DNA of 64,000 nt, taken from positions 20,383,501-20,447,500 of the forward strand of contig NC_083390.1 in assembly GCF_031755915.1 (NCBI RefSeq), written 5' to 3'. Below are positions 36,465-47,412 of this stretch, piece after piece. The position numbers and the translations under genes were made by a program. The first letter of the stretch is position 1. Each line of letters opens with the position of its first letter. The notes under the pieces were generated by a model, which was not told the origin of the DNA, ran no database searches, and saw only the letters and a program-made list of their open reading frames with translations. The DNA is from Ziziphus jujuba. Its lineage: Eukaryota > Streptophyta > Magnoliopsida > Rosales > Rhamnaceae.

Positions 36465-38290
36465 ATTGAATTGGCTTTGGACATCAATCTGTTTCAGTAC
36501 CGCCATGCCGTGCGATTCCATTAAAGTTAAAGGACTTAAAGGCTTAGCTGCAACATTTGGTGAATAAAGGTTTCACTAGGTCAAGCTTATCATCATGAAT
36601 GACATTTGTTTCATTCATGGAGAACAAAGATGATTGCCTAAGGGTGTGTATCGGCTACCAACGATTTAGTAAGGCCACCACCCATAATCGATACTTGTTG
36701 TCGAGTATGGATGTGTGTCGATCAACCTCAAGGTGTCAAAATATTTTTTCCGATCGATTATTAAAAATTAAATACTTTTCAAAGTGATATTTGAAATTAA
36801 AGGTATTTTATTCAAGTATTTTTTGTTTATGTTCGTACATGTATTTGTATGTTATATTGTTTGATATTATATTGCATATATTGCACCATACGGAGGCGGT
36901 GAACCAATGTGGTCCATGTAGAGCTAGCCCCATAATCATGTTGCCTATGAGTCCAGGGGATCGGACGGCCAATATAGGCAACCACCCTGATTTGTATTGG
37001 TAGCGGAGTGCCGGCGACAGCTGGAATCATGGATCACGTAGCATGTTAGAAGGTATCGTACGTACCTCCATTACAAGCGTGCATATTTTATTTTATGCTA
37101 TGGATTTTAAGATATGATTTTATGCATTTATTCATGTTTTTATTATTGTTCCAATGTGGAGTTTTAACAATTGCTTATGCAAGTTAAGGTATTTTAAACT
37201 AATTGGAATAATTTTCTTATTATTTATTATTCCATTGATTTAATTAGTAAATTTCATAAATTATATTTTGATTTTTGAAGAAGTTTGGAAATTTAATTTG
37301 GGTTGATAATTTGTGTATATTTTATGTTGGTGGTATATTTGAAAAATATATTTTATTATTTGTTTTATGTTATATTTTTCCAAAAGCAATTTAAGATTTA
37401 AGTATCGCCAATTGAGAATCTAAAGTAGGATATCGTTGAGTTCAAAAAGAAGATCCTAAAGGGAGCACGTCATTCGATGTATGTGATACACCCCAAAGGT
37501 ATAAGAATATATCAAATGCTCACTAAGTATTATTGGTGAATCGGCACGATAAAGGAAGTTGCCGAATTGGAATCAAGGTACGTAAGCTGCCGACAAGAGG
37601 AAGCGGGAAGTAGAAATGGTAGCGCACTTTTTCCTGGTACAAGAGTGGTTCTTATCGAGACAAGTCGGCCAAGCTGTTCGTAAAGCGTATTATGAGTCTG
37701 CATAGAGCATCAATCGCCATCACGACTATTTGAGATTGAGCTTTACTTCAAGACTATGATGAAGGTTAACAGATACACTTGGAGCGAGACTTAACTACTG
37801 CATCGCCTTCCACCACAGGTCATTGGACAAGCAAGGTGCAAAATTCACACTCGGAAGTTATGCTGAGACCGTGCATTATGCAATGTCGAAAGGAGCTGGA
37901 TTGAGCAATTTCCACCGATAGGATTCGTTACGATATTAGCCACCAAGCGAGCATCGAGGTGTCTTCGTATGAGATTCTATATGGAAGGCAGTGTCAAACC
38001 CTACTATATTGGAGTGAAGTAGGTAAGGAGAAGCACCGCAGCACGACCAATGTGAATTGGAGGCAAACACCTACGGATGACGATGAATAAGGTGAAGGTC
38101 ATCCAAGCGAATTTGAAGATCGCTCAGGAATCAACAAATGAGTTAAGCCGACATGCATGGAAAAGATGTTGAGTTCGAAGTCCGAGATTAAGTTTTTGAG
38201 ATTATCTCCATAGGAGATAGTCGTACGCTTTGGTTGATAGAGAGAGCTAAGTTCTCGTTACCTTAGTTTCTACGAGGTTATTGGAAGAAT
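36465..38290 (+). pseudogene. Gypsy pol remnants (reverse transcriptase, integrase)
   Basis: At 36465-36780 an eroded start of reverse transcriptase is readable across frames, including LRVCIGYQRFSKATTHNRY, matching the LRMCIDYRQLNKVTI region. 36785-37385 is AT-rich non-coding sequence where the YVDD half of reverse transcriptase and RNase H should be. From about 37430 the integrase zinc region is recognisable (ILKGARHSMYVIHPKG). It is followed at 37760-38040 by core pieces ending SYEILYGRQC, and at 38080-38290 by the C-terminal region (KVKVIQANLKIAQ). Many stops and frameshifts; no catalytic set is complete. Gag was not recognised in 35880-36460. Confidence 0.75.
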
Positions 38291-38580
38291 TGGTTTTGTG
38301 GTATGCAAGTTAGTATTTTCGGGAAAGCAGACATGGATATGCAGTGTAATTCACGTATTGTTAATATGAAAAGACGTCGAAGACCTGCCATGTAAGGAGT
38401 GACCAATGCAGATTTTAAATCATGAAGAATGCGTATGGGTCAATAAGACTATTTTCTCATATCAAAAGTCTCGTGGTGAATTAATCTAGTCGAGGAAAGT
38501 GACGTGAGAGTCGTGTAAACCGCGACTGATATTTTTATACGTTTTAGCGACGTAAGAAATTTCGAGGATGAAATTTTTGT

Positions 38581-38593
38581 AAGGGGAGAAGAT
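38581..38593 (+). other. Gypsy polypurine tract
   Basis: AAGGGGAGAAGAT directly precedes the 3' LTR start TGTAATACC, the usual position of the second-strand primer. Confidence 0.85.
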
Positions 38594-41472
38594 TGTAATA
38601 CCCCGTCCCAAAGTACAACGGAAGTTCTCCAACTTTGACCGAGGTTGACCGTTGATCGTTGACTTTAACCATTGACCAAGGGGTCAAAAGTTGACTTTTT
38701 TACTCGGATGAAATTCTAGGTTGACTAAGGAACCGCTATGAAGTACATGTTGGCACGAGTTCGTAGACTTGTAGCACGTTGAAAAGGGAGCTACGATTTG
38801 AAAGTTATGAGCAAAAGAAGTTGAGGTCCAAACTGTCCAATGGATACAGGAGTTGACTTTTTATTCATGCAAAGTTGAGCTTTGACTCATGCATGGTTGT
38901 GAAGTACTCCTCGATACGAGTCCGTATACTAGCGGCACGTCCGATTTGGATATGTGGTTTGAAAGTTATGGACCTATAGAGTTTTTCAAATACTGTATTA
39001 TTTTAATATTATTTTTAAATATGTAACAATATGCCACGTGTGACTTAATAAATGTGACCATGTGTCACCATGCTGAGATGCCACATGTCAACCATGCTTA
39101 ATACCATATTATTTTATTATTACTTTATATCATAATATTATTTTGTTATTATTTAATTATTTTATCTTATTTTCTTTTTATTTCTTTTTCTTTCTTTTTC
39201 TTTTCTTTTTTCTTTTTTTTCTTTTCCCCCACGTGGGAAAAAAGGGCCACAGGCCCCTTCTTCTTTCTTCTTCTTCTTCCTCCTTCTTCTTCCTTTCCCT
39301 TCCTTTCTCCCTCTTGGATTCTTGCCGTATTTTTAATTCCGGCCACCACCTTGCTACACGCGCTGGCCAGAGAGGAGCGGGGGACGAAGGTGAGCTCGGC
39401 TGCAAAATTTCACGGCCACCAGTCACCAAACGCGCCCAAATCAGGCCGGAGAAGCCGCCGGCAGGAAATTTTCTCTCTCCTCTTTTCTTGTATTTTCCGG
39501 CCAACCCAGCTTGACCCATACCTCTATCACACCATTTTCAACCCCTCTGAGTCCATTTCCTGGGTTAGATTGCCCAAACTCCCCACCGTTTGAGAGATCC
39601 CTGAGGTTTAAACTCGGCCGAAGCTTTCCGGCCAAATTCCGGTCACCGCCGGTCGAATGGAGCTCAATGGAGGTCGGTAATGTGATTCTCATCTCACAAG
39701 CTTTCCATAGACATATAATTTGTCAATTTTGGTTAACGTTTGTGTTAAACCCCTGGAGTACCGGGTATTATTTATCCAAATAAAATATTTATTTATTTGA
39801 CTGTGTGTGAATTGTTGTTCTAGGAGCACGTGTGTGTCGTGGAATTAATTCTATGGAGGATCTTAGGTTAATTGCGTGTTCCAGGTAAGTGACCCACCTT
39901 TAAAAATATTTTGGGATAATTAATTATATTTATTTGGTGTTAAATTGGTATATGGAATTATACTCATGTGGTGGAATTTAAATATAATCGGAAAAAATAT
40001 TATTTTATATATAGATATTTACCCATTGATGCTAAATGGAATTTTGGGTTATTAAGAAATTCTTGATTATTATTTTATTGTGATTTAATTTTATTTATTA
40101 CGTATGAGCAATGTATTTTCAGTAACGAATCGTATCTGGATTTTAATATTATTTTTGGGCATAATATTTTAAGGAAATTATTTTTTTAAATTGGTGACTT
40201 CAAATTTGATAATTATGCCCGTGGAATGTTATTTGATGGATTTTGTGTTTCAAAAAAATTATTTGTATATCGTTATCGATGGTTTCGTACTGGAAATGTT
40301 AAAAGAAAATGTGGGATGGTGAATTTGAAAACTGGTATATTTTCCACGGTGATTTTTGGAAAATCGGTATGGTAATAAGAAATTTAGTAATTATTTTAGA
40401 CGCACTCATACAGTATTGGTATTCTGGTTGTATATGTGGTTAGCGCGCAAGTTATTATGTCTCCCTTGAGTTGCCATTGGACCGAGCGCAAGCAAGTCTT
40501 ATATATTGCGCATCAGCTGCCCCCCTTTATGGCCGGGATGACGGTTTCAGCAGCGGTGTTGTTGAGACGCCGAAGTATCGTATGCAAGTTTCTCTCTTTA
40601 ACCTCCCCACCAGTCGGTGCTCGGGACGTTGGGTATCGGAGGGCATCACTGGTATATGGTGTGGTGCGTCAAGTATAAATTTTCAAATAGAAATTTCAAA
40701 CCCTAAAGTGTTCTAAAATTATTTATTATGTTTTATTACATTTTATTTATATTGGGATTATTTAATTATTATTTATTAAATTATTTGATCCCTTGGTTTT
40801 CGGGAAATACGAATAACGGGTTTTGAGAAAATATTTTAAAAGGAGAACATTTCCAACAGAGTGAATAGTGAGGATTTTGAGAGAAATTATTACTTTCAAA
40901 TGTTTATTATTTATTTATTTATTTAATTGTTTGGTACCGATTAATTAAATTTATTTATTTGTTATATTATTAATATTAAAATTGTATAGTAGTTAGGGTC
41001 ACTCACTAAAATGATTAGCATCTCATATTTTTAAATTCCGTTCCCCTAGGTCCAGGTTGGGAGACGTTGATCGTCCGGGACAAGTCCGACGTCTCAATTC
41101 ATTGCCGAAAGTCCAAGGAGTATTTTCTTCCCTTTTCCTCTCCATCTTGTATTACTTCTTTATCTGTCATTGTATTAATTTCATATTTATTTGTATAATG
41201 CTCTGTATACTGTATTGGACATTTAGTTATTAATTATGCACTGGATTACTATTATTCATTTGGAGTGCTATAAATTTGTGGAATCAAGTTGTAGTAATAT
41301 GGGAGGAATAAGGGGATGTTTATAGAAATGTGTTTTCAGTGCAGAAAATTTTTGGTTAGTTCTACCCTTAGGGGAGGTGCTGCCGGATTTTCCGTTGGAA
41401 GGTTCGGTGGTATTTCCCTGGGATCAGGGCTTGTCTAGGGTTCCAATGAGGAATTTTGGACGGGTCCTAACA
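38594..41472 (+). repeat. Gypsy 3' LTR
   Basis: 2879 bp. It begins TGTAATACCCCGTCCC with the canonical TG and ends GGGTCCTAACA. Differences from the 5' LTR are mostly transitions plus small indels, such as a missing AATTGGTTTA-type stretch near 40163. Confidence 0.93.
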
Positions 41473-41566
41473 TCATTCCTTCTCTAACATCCTCTTTCCC
41501 CTCTCCGCTGCTTTCGTCGACAATTCCCACCTCGACAACCCCTATCTCCACCAACTCATCAAGTAG

Positions 41567-41834
41567 TAGCCCCAAGTTCTGCATACTCAAAGTTCAATGA
41601 GATTATGGATTTTGTCAGGGAAAAGGAACAAAGAAAAGCTGTTTCCTGGGAAGGCTTTTCTTCAATGGGATTGTGGGCGCCGTCTCTGAAGAAAAGGGGG
41701 GGAAAAAAAAAAAAACAAAGTAATTTTTTATTTTTATTGAGGACAAAATTGAAATTAAAGGATAAATTAAAAAAATCTAAAAAGAGAGAGGTAAATATCC
41801 TCACCTACCTATTTTGGGAGACATTGGGGTAAAT
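41567..41834. other. Flank of gypsy insertion, nothing recognised
   Basis: GC-balanced, gene-like composition to about 41700, then an A-rich stretch. No family identified. Confidence 0.3.
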
Positions 41835-42360
41835 TCCCCCTGGCATGAACAACCCGGGCCCAGCCTCGTCTCATAAGTTTATTACCTTCCCGCCAATAAA
41901 AAAAGCCACCCCTTCAAATTTACCATTTATGCCACTGCACACATTTAAAATTTACCCTCCAAATTTTCGCTTCTGCAGACTCGGCCTTCGCTTGAATAAT
42001 AAAGAAGCTTCCAATCCATACCTCAGACGCCAGAATCTCGAATCTCTGAACAAACTGTGGTCATCACCACGGCTTGATCCGACTCCCGAATTTCAATCAA
42101 CAACGGTCACAGTGAATGGGTGGTCGCTGATAAGCGATCATAATCATCGGAATACACACACAAGTTCTTCAAGCTTGCACATGTGTTAGGTCGAATTCAA
42201 AAAATTATAGGCATGCAGTTATTGGCTGGTTTAATTATTCATTTGAAGGATCTTAGCGCGGTGCCGATATCCAAAGGGTGCTCTGTTATGGCGTCAATTA
42301 TTAGATTATGTAAATTTCCATAGATTTAAGAATCAATCCACGCTCACCATCCCGGATTGA
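41835..42360. repeat. Duplicated promoter-like block B, copy 4
   Basis: It is closest to copy 1 at 5800-6300: GGGCCCAGCC, CTTCCCGCCAA, CTTCGCTTGAATAATAAAGA, CACAGTGAATGGGTGGTCGC, AAGGGTGC. It directly adjoins membrane-protein pseudogene P3. Confidence 0.5.
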
Positions 42361-42597
42361 TCAAAGTGAGATGTTTGTTTCCTTGTTCATTGATGATCCT
42401 CTATACTTTGAGGGATTTTTAGTAGCAAAATGTTGTTGCCATGATACATAAGAAATGAGAGAGATGCAAAAGTTGGTTTTTATAATACCATAGTTTTCAT
42501 AATATGTTTCAAATGGTGAGGGACATTTCTCTTGATACATCAATCGAAGCAAACCAATCAAAACGGATAAAATGGCAAAGAGCTCATTTTTCGTCAT
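42361..42597 (-). pseudogene. Membrane-protein family pseudogene P3 (N-terminal part)
   Basis: The minus-strand frame from ATG 42597 reads MTKNELFAILSVLIGLLRL, then MYQEKCPSPFET, aligning with the family N-terminus and the FDTHP motif. Base loss then shifts the frame, and the helix hairpin and tail are absent. Block B sequence follows directly. Confidence 0.55.
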
Positions 42598-42619
42598 CGA
42601 GATAGAAAGATAATTCAAT

Positions 42620-44329
42620 TGTTAGCTTGCAAATGGTGGCAACAAACCTTGCGTTTTATGTATCTGGGGATATCAAATAGAGTGTCAATTTCGATATATT
42701 GGGAGATTTTGAAAACCATCGACATAGAGGTTCTCAGGTGAATTTGACATATAGGGCGGGCGATTTTCAGAACTATTCTCTTTTGGGAGGTCTTCACATA
42801 ATTTAACTTCAACAAAACTATTTCACACAGAGGTTCTTCTCTTTTTCACATAATTTATCTTCACCCAAATTGAACATCTTTAAAAATTATGAAAATATAG
42901 GTGGATAAATTATACTTTCAAAATCGTAAAGGCAAATATACCAACAATAAAATATAAAAAAAAATTATCATTCTCTGAAATTTTTTATCTATGTAACAAT
43001 GCACCATACTGTTCCTTTTTACTCCCAAAATGAAATTGCCATGGAATTCAAAAATAAGAATTTAGATAAAGATACAATATGGAAAATATGGAAAACATTT
43101 TTGATCTAGCACCACATCTTAATGATATTAGAATCACCAACTGTATTTGTTTAAATGTTTCTCAAAAAAATAATTTGTAAGTATTTAAATCAATCTCAAG
43201 ACATGTGGTGTTATTCTAATTCCTTTCATTAATTAAATTTTCGCTTTAGTTGTTTTTGAAATTAATTGTATTTTGATATTCTCAACTTTAAGGGTTGTAG
43301 AATTTAAACCCTTAATTTTTTTTGATTCACTAATTTAAACTTTTGATTTTTCAATTTATTGCAATTGAAACCTTTTTTTTTTTTTTTTTGTTTTGATTGC
43401 CACAATTTAATAGCTATGTTATATGACTGATAATTAACTATATTAAATTTTGAATTAAAATATACTAAAATGCATAATTTTAAAACTAATTAAAAATGCA
43501 TTTTTAGTATTTTTTTCTAATTTAAACTTTAATACAGTTTAATACTATTAAGTGATTTACACTAACTTTTTTGAAAAACTAAAGGATATCAAAATTTTAT
43601 AAATAGGTTCAATATCTTGCAATTTAATATAGTTTAATAAGATGACAATTCAACCCATAAGTCAAATAAGATTCAAATCATAACAAATTGAAACATCAAG
43701 AATATCAATTGCTAAATCTGAAAGTTAAAAGCCTAAATTATAAAAATTTAAAAATTAAAAATGCCAAAGTACAATCAACTCTTATTTTCATATTTTCATA
43801 TGAGAATGTTACTTGTCATGAATAAGTACTATGGCATCAGAATATCACTTGTTACGTACAATTTGATAATGGAAGGTAGAAGGTGATGTTTGTAGCAGAA
43901 GTCAATTAAGTTAAAAAATAGTATTTTTTTTTTTTAAATAAATCAAATCAAATCTCACCAAGGATTGATTAAATAAAAATAAAATCTCACCAAGGATTGA
44001 TGTTGAAGGAAGATTAGGGTAATGTAGTATGGATTGGTGAGTTACTTTTAGTTCAGCTTCTTACAAAATGATATTCTCATTTTTTTATTATTATTATTTT
44101 TCTACGTTTACAAAAGCACACTAATGCAACCCATGTGAGATAAAGATACCTTTTACAACAGGAGAATTTTTATTATTTTTATTATTTTCATTTTTGTTGA
44201 AATTTTGAAAAGTGTAATAGAACATGAGAATTGAGAATCTTTGGAACTTCGTATTTGTCCAAAAACAATAGAAACATTCTTTCTTCTTTTTTTAATCACA
44301 AAAGCAATAGAAACATTAGAATGCGGATT
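42620..44329. other. AT-rich intergenic region
   Basis: A T run near 43373-43389 and a repeated AAATCTCACCAAGGATTGAT segment (about 43949 and 43983). No gene seen. Confidence 0.45.
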
Positions 44330-45060
44330 TTCATGCCCTATAATTGATAAATGGGCCGAATTAGATCTCGCACAAGCATCGCTTTTCTGGTCCAAATGGG
44401 AGTTGGGTTTACCGACTCCTTAATAATGAATAGGCCCAATCCATGCAGCCTCGCTATTTAACCTTCCCGCCAATAATATCACTTCGAATTTACCATTTAT
44501 GCCACTGAACGGTACACCTCCCTGCAAACCTCTGCAGCCTGTGCTAAAGAAGCCTCCAGTCCCTGCCCTGCGACGCCAGAGGCTCGAACGGACTTCTAAA
44601 TACCTATCAAAAACTTGGTCACAGTGAATGGATAGCCGTAAGTTCGGGTGTGGGAGCAAGATGATGAAAGATTTAGCTTGCCTAAGGTCGAATTTAAACT
44701 ATCAGATGCAATTCTCTTCTGTTTCGTTCATAGGATTATGCTGTCTGAGATGCTTGTTTTCTACATTGTATATCTTTTTTTTCTCTTCCGTTCAGTTTGA
44801 TTTTAGTAAAAAGAAGCTTTGTTTAGAAAATTTGAAATATAGGCCTTATGTAAATGTGTGTATGTGTGTTTCTTGAGAGATTTAAGTAGCAAATTTTTGT
44901 TCCCATGGTCTGAATATAGGGTAAAAAGTAACAAAAGGTAGCTGTATGTAATAGTTGGATTACCAGAACTTCAAACTGATGTAAAGAAAGTTCATACAAC
45001 TTCATATGTTTGAGTTATATTAATTTGAATTTAGAAACAATCCCAAATAGACCCTATAAT
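44330..45060. repeat. Duplicated promoter-like block B, copy 5
   Basis: AATAGGCCCAATCCATGCAG, CTATTTAACCTTCCCGCCAA (TATA-like), CTCTGCAGCC, GGTCACAGTGAATGGATAG, then AGTTCGGGTGTGGGAGCAAG. The last segments match copy 2 almost exactly. This copy lies left of blocks D and A, a relic and the intact gene G3, giving the best-preserved order of the duplication unit. Confidence 0.5.
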
Positions 45061-45114
45061 ACTTTGTCATATCTTAAAACTGTGAAGAGTTACAAAAGCA
45101 CAATATTTATTGCT

Positions 45115-45500
45115 AAGGGTAACTTCAAGACGCCCACAATCACCATCCCATCAAGCATTTGATTAACCATCTTAGCCATCTTCATTACCTTCAACAAGAA
45201 CCATAAATGAACGAGTGAGTGCATGCTAACTCATTAAGATTTCATAGCTTATTTCATAGCTCTATGTATTAAGCTATCAAAACTTATACATAGTTGTGTT
45301 TTTCGCAAATCATGCTAGTCATGGCATGTCCTTTTGCTTAATTGCATTATGATCCAAAACAGCCACGCACAATAATTCTCATTGATGCAGGAGAATAACA
45401 GAGAAGAGAAAAGCAACAGAGAGATAGAATTAAACAGAGAGGTGGGAGGGAGGAGATGCAAAATATAACTTGAAAAGCAAGCAAAAACCATAATTAATTA
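45115..45500. repeat. Duplicated blocks D and A, G3 unit
   Basis: 45120-45240 matches 6655-6800, and 45300-45500 matches 7200-7440 including GATCCAAAACAGCCACGCAC and the GAGAATAACAGAGAAGAG tract. Confidence 0.5.
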
Positions 45501-45809
45501 TTCTAATGTACAAATCACTACTAAATATTTACTAACGGATCTCTCATAGGTCTTAGGGAACATATACGGTTATGGTTCACTTATTTTATTCTAAATGCCC
45601 AAACTATTGATTAAAATTGTACAGAACAGTAAATATATAAATCCTAAAAGGTCTCTTTTGCTTTAAAACGTCCCAATTCCTAACCTTGGCCTTTAGATTT
45701 TACGCATGAACTTTTAGACTAGAAGCTATGACAATAGTTGCGTAAAAACAATAGAAATCCCCCAAAAAAAAAACAAATAAATAAAAAATTAAAAAAGGAA
45801 GCAGAAATT

Positions 45810-46190
45810 GAGGAACAGAGACATTTGAGTTTTGTTCAAAAGTCAAGTGGTTCAACTTCACGCAGAAATTAGATCCATGCAAAACCCACAACTTCATAAA
45901 GAGAATTCAGCTTTCAGAATCAAAATATTAAAATGAATAGACAAAAACATTATTTATTAACATTCTTACACATGAAAATGGCTTTGGGTTTTGTTTTCTG
46001 GCCAAAGTTCGACAAGGGTGAGAAATTCCCCTGCTAAATGTGCGAATGGCCAGAAAAAGCAACAGACGAAGTGGCATATATAGCCCTCCAAAAACAACCT
46101 TGACAAGACAAGCAATCCAGAGGCCTTAAGCTAAGTTGAATCATGCAAGATCGCAAGAACGATGATCAATAGTAAATTAACTAGCAGGGG
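45810..46190 (-). pseudogene. Relic of membrane-protein gene with 3' flank
   Basis: 45830-45990 matches the G1 3' flank. 46000-46175 matches the end of its coding region (GGAATTTCTCACCC, CTCTGGATTGCTTGTCTTGT on the minus strand, encoding the WIACLV region in G1). Stops and indels abolish the frame. It lies directly downstream of intact G3. Confidence 0.55.
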
Positions 46191-46339
46191 TGGAACCAGT
46201 ACGCGGGCACACCCACCACAGAACTATATATAATGATATAACGTGATATTATAAATTTAAAATTTAACAATATCAAACGTACAGGATGCTATTTTAAAGA
46301 ATACATATATAGTCGTTAAATATGAAAAGTGTTTCATCC

Positions 46340-46361
46340 ATATATATATATATATATATAA
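46340..46361. repeat. (AT)n microsatellite
   Basis: About 22 bases of alternating A and T between the relic and G3. Confidence 0.85.
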
Positions 46362-46516
46362 GAATATATAAACAAAACTTTCTTGAAAAGGAAAAAAAGA
46401 AAACGTATAAATTATTTTATCCAATATTTCTTCAAAAGCTAATGGATCAACTGGTTTACCATCAACGATCAAACAAATAGAAATTTAAATATAACAACAT
46501 AAAAATAAAAAATAGC

Positions 46517-46927
46517 CTACAGAGGAAGCCGGATTGGTTCTCTGTTGAAACCACAATAGACACCCCTTATGAATGTGTAGAGCAGAAATAGATAATGAAG
46601 CGTCAAATACTCAGAAAGAGCAATGACTAAGCAAACAAGCCACAAGGCCAATATGAACCATCCAAGAACAGGAAGGAGGATGAGTAGAAACAAAATCAAG
46701 GCAAGACTCCCAAAACAAAGTCTAATGTTACGTCTAAATCCAGCAAAATTTGCATGTTGCGTCAGTAGTAATAATTCATCATACAGAACAAAAGCAGCAC
46801 AAAAGATTATTATAGTTTTGGGATGTGTATCAAAGGCTGAAACATTCTTTGCTTGATACTTCAACTGCAGCAAACCCAACAAAATGGCCACTGGAGACAC
46901 TATAATCTTGTTCAAATCCATCCTCAA
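46517..46927 (-). CDS. Small multi-pass membrane protein, family copy G3 (intact)
   Basis: The frame is intact at 136 residues. Parts in order: helix about 9-22, KYQAKNV (23-29), FDTHP (32-36), helix about 37-55, basic FRRNIRL (64-70), a long hydrophobic hairpin with PVLGWF (about 72-104), a further hydrophobic stretch about 108-120, and the tail REPIRLP (129-135). It shares the tail class with G2 and is the shortest intact copy; the loop after helix 2 is about 15 residues shorter than in G2. The FDTHP motif and helix spacing are conserved, suggesting selection on the protein. The function is unknown. Its 5' flank is built of minisatellite repeats. Confidence 0.7.
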   Translation of the reverse strand: MRMDLNKIIVSPVAILLGLLQLKYQAKNVSAFDTHPKTIIIFCAAFVLYDELLLLTQHANFAGFRRNIRLCFGSLALILFLLILLPVLGWFILALWLVCLVIALSEYLTLHYLFLLYTFIRGVYCGFNREPIRLPL

Positions 46928-46962
46928 CTTACTCGTTAGGGAAATTTTACAAGATATTATCT

Positions 46963-47150
46963 TTTGTTCAATACTTTGTCATTGTTCAATACTTTGTCAA
47001 TTACATTTTTTTGTTGATTTCTTTTGTTGATAAGACAGACAATTTTCTTTTGTTGATTTCTTTTGTTGATAAGACAGGCAAGTTTCTTTTGTTAATAAGG
47101 CAATTTTGTCGATTTCTTTTGTTGACAATTTTGTTGATAGACAATTTTCT
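46963..47150. repeat. Minisatellite in 5' flank of G3
   Basis: Two copies of TTGTTCAATACTTTGTCA (46963-46998) are followed by at least five imperfect units built on TTTCTTTTGTTGAT plus AAGACAGRCAA (47010-47150). It begins about 35 bases upstream of the G3 start codon. Confidence 0.75.
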
Positions 47151-47227
47151 TTTTGGGACCCCTCATCATTACCCAACAACATACTGTACTGTGACTTACT
47201 TGTGTCATTTCACAACGTCATTTCAAG

Positions 47228-47412
47228 TGTGCCCATTTCATAAAAGCATTCGGAGTGTCCATTTCATAAAAGCATTTGGAAAGCCCCGGCAATTTAATAC
47301 CAACATTTTATAATTTTATACATAAAACCCCATCAACATCCCAATACCAACATTTTATACCATAAAATCCCATACCAACATTGTATAATTTTATACATGA
47401 AACCTCATCAAA
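47228..47412. repeat. Minisatellite further upstream of G3
   Basis: A 25-base unit (CCATTTCATAAAAGCATTYG) occurs twice. Then a unit of about 40-60 bases (ATACCAACATTTTATAATTT, then ACATAAAACCCCATC) occurs three times with small changes. Confidence 0.7.

Larger units (their letters stand above)
32974..41472 (+). mobile_element. Ty3/gypsy retrotransposon with 2.9-kb LTRs, defective
   Basis: LTRs at 32974-35861 and 38594-41472 are bounded by the 5-bp duplication TCATT (32969-32973 and 41473-41477). A primer-binding site follows the left LTR and a polypurine tract precedes the right one. The interior is only 2.7 kb and holds eroded fragments of reverse transcriptase and integrase in gypsy order (reverse transcriptase before integrase). 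LTR length and the TGTAATACCCCGTCCC start suggest a Tekay/Del-like chromovirus lineage (inference). About 25 differences in the first 360 aligned LTR bases make it much older than Copia-1 and Copia-2. Confidence 0.93.
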
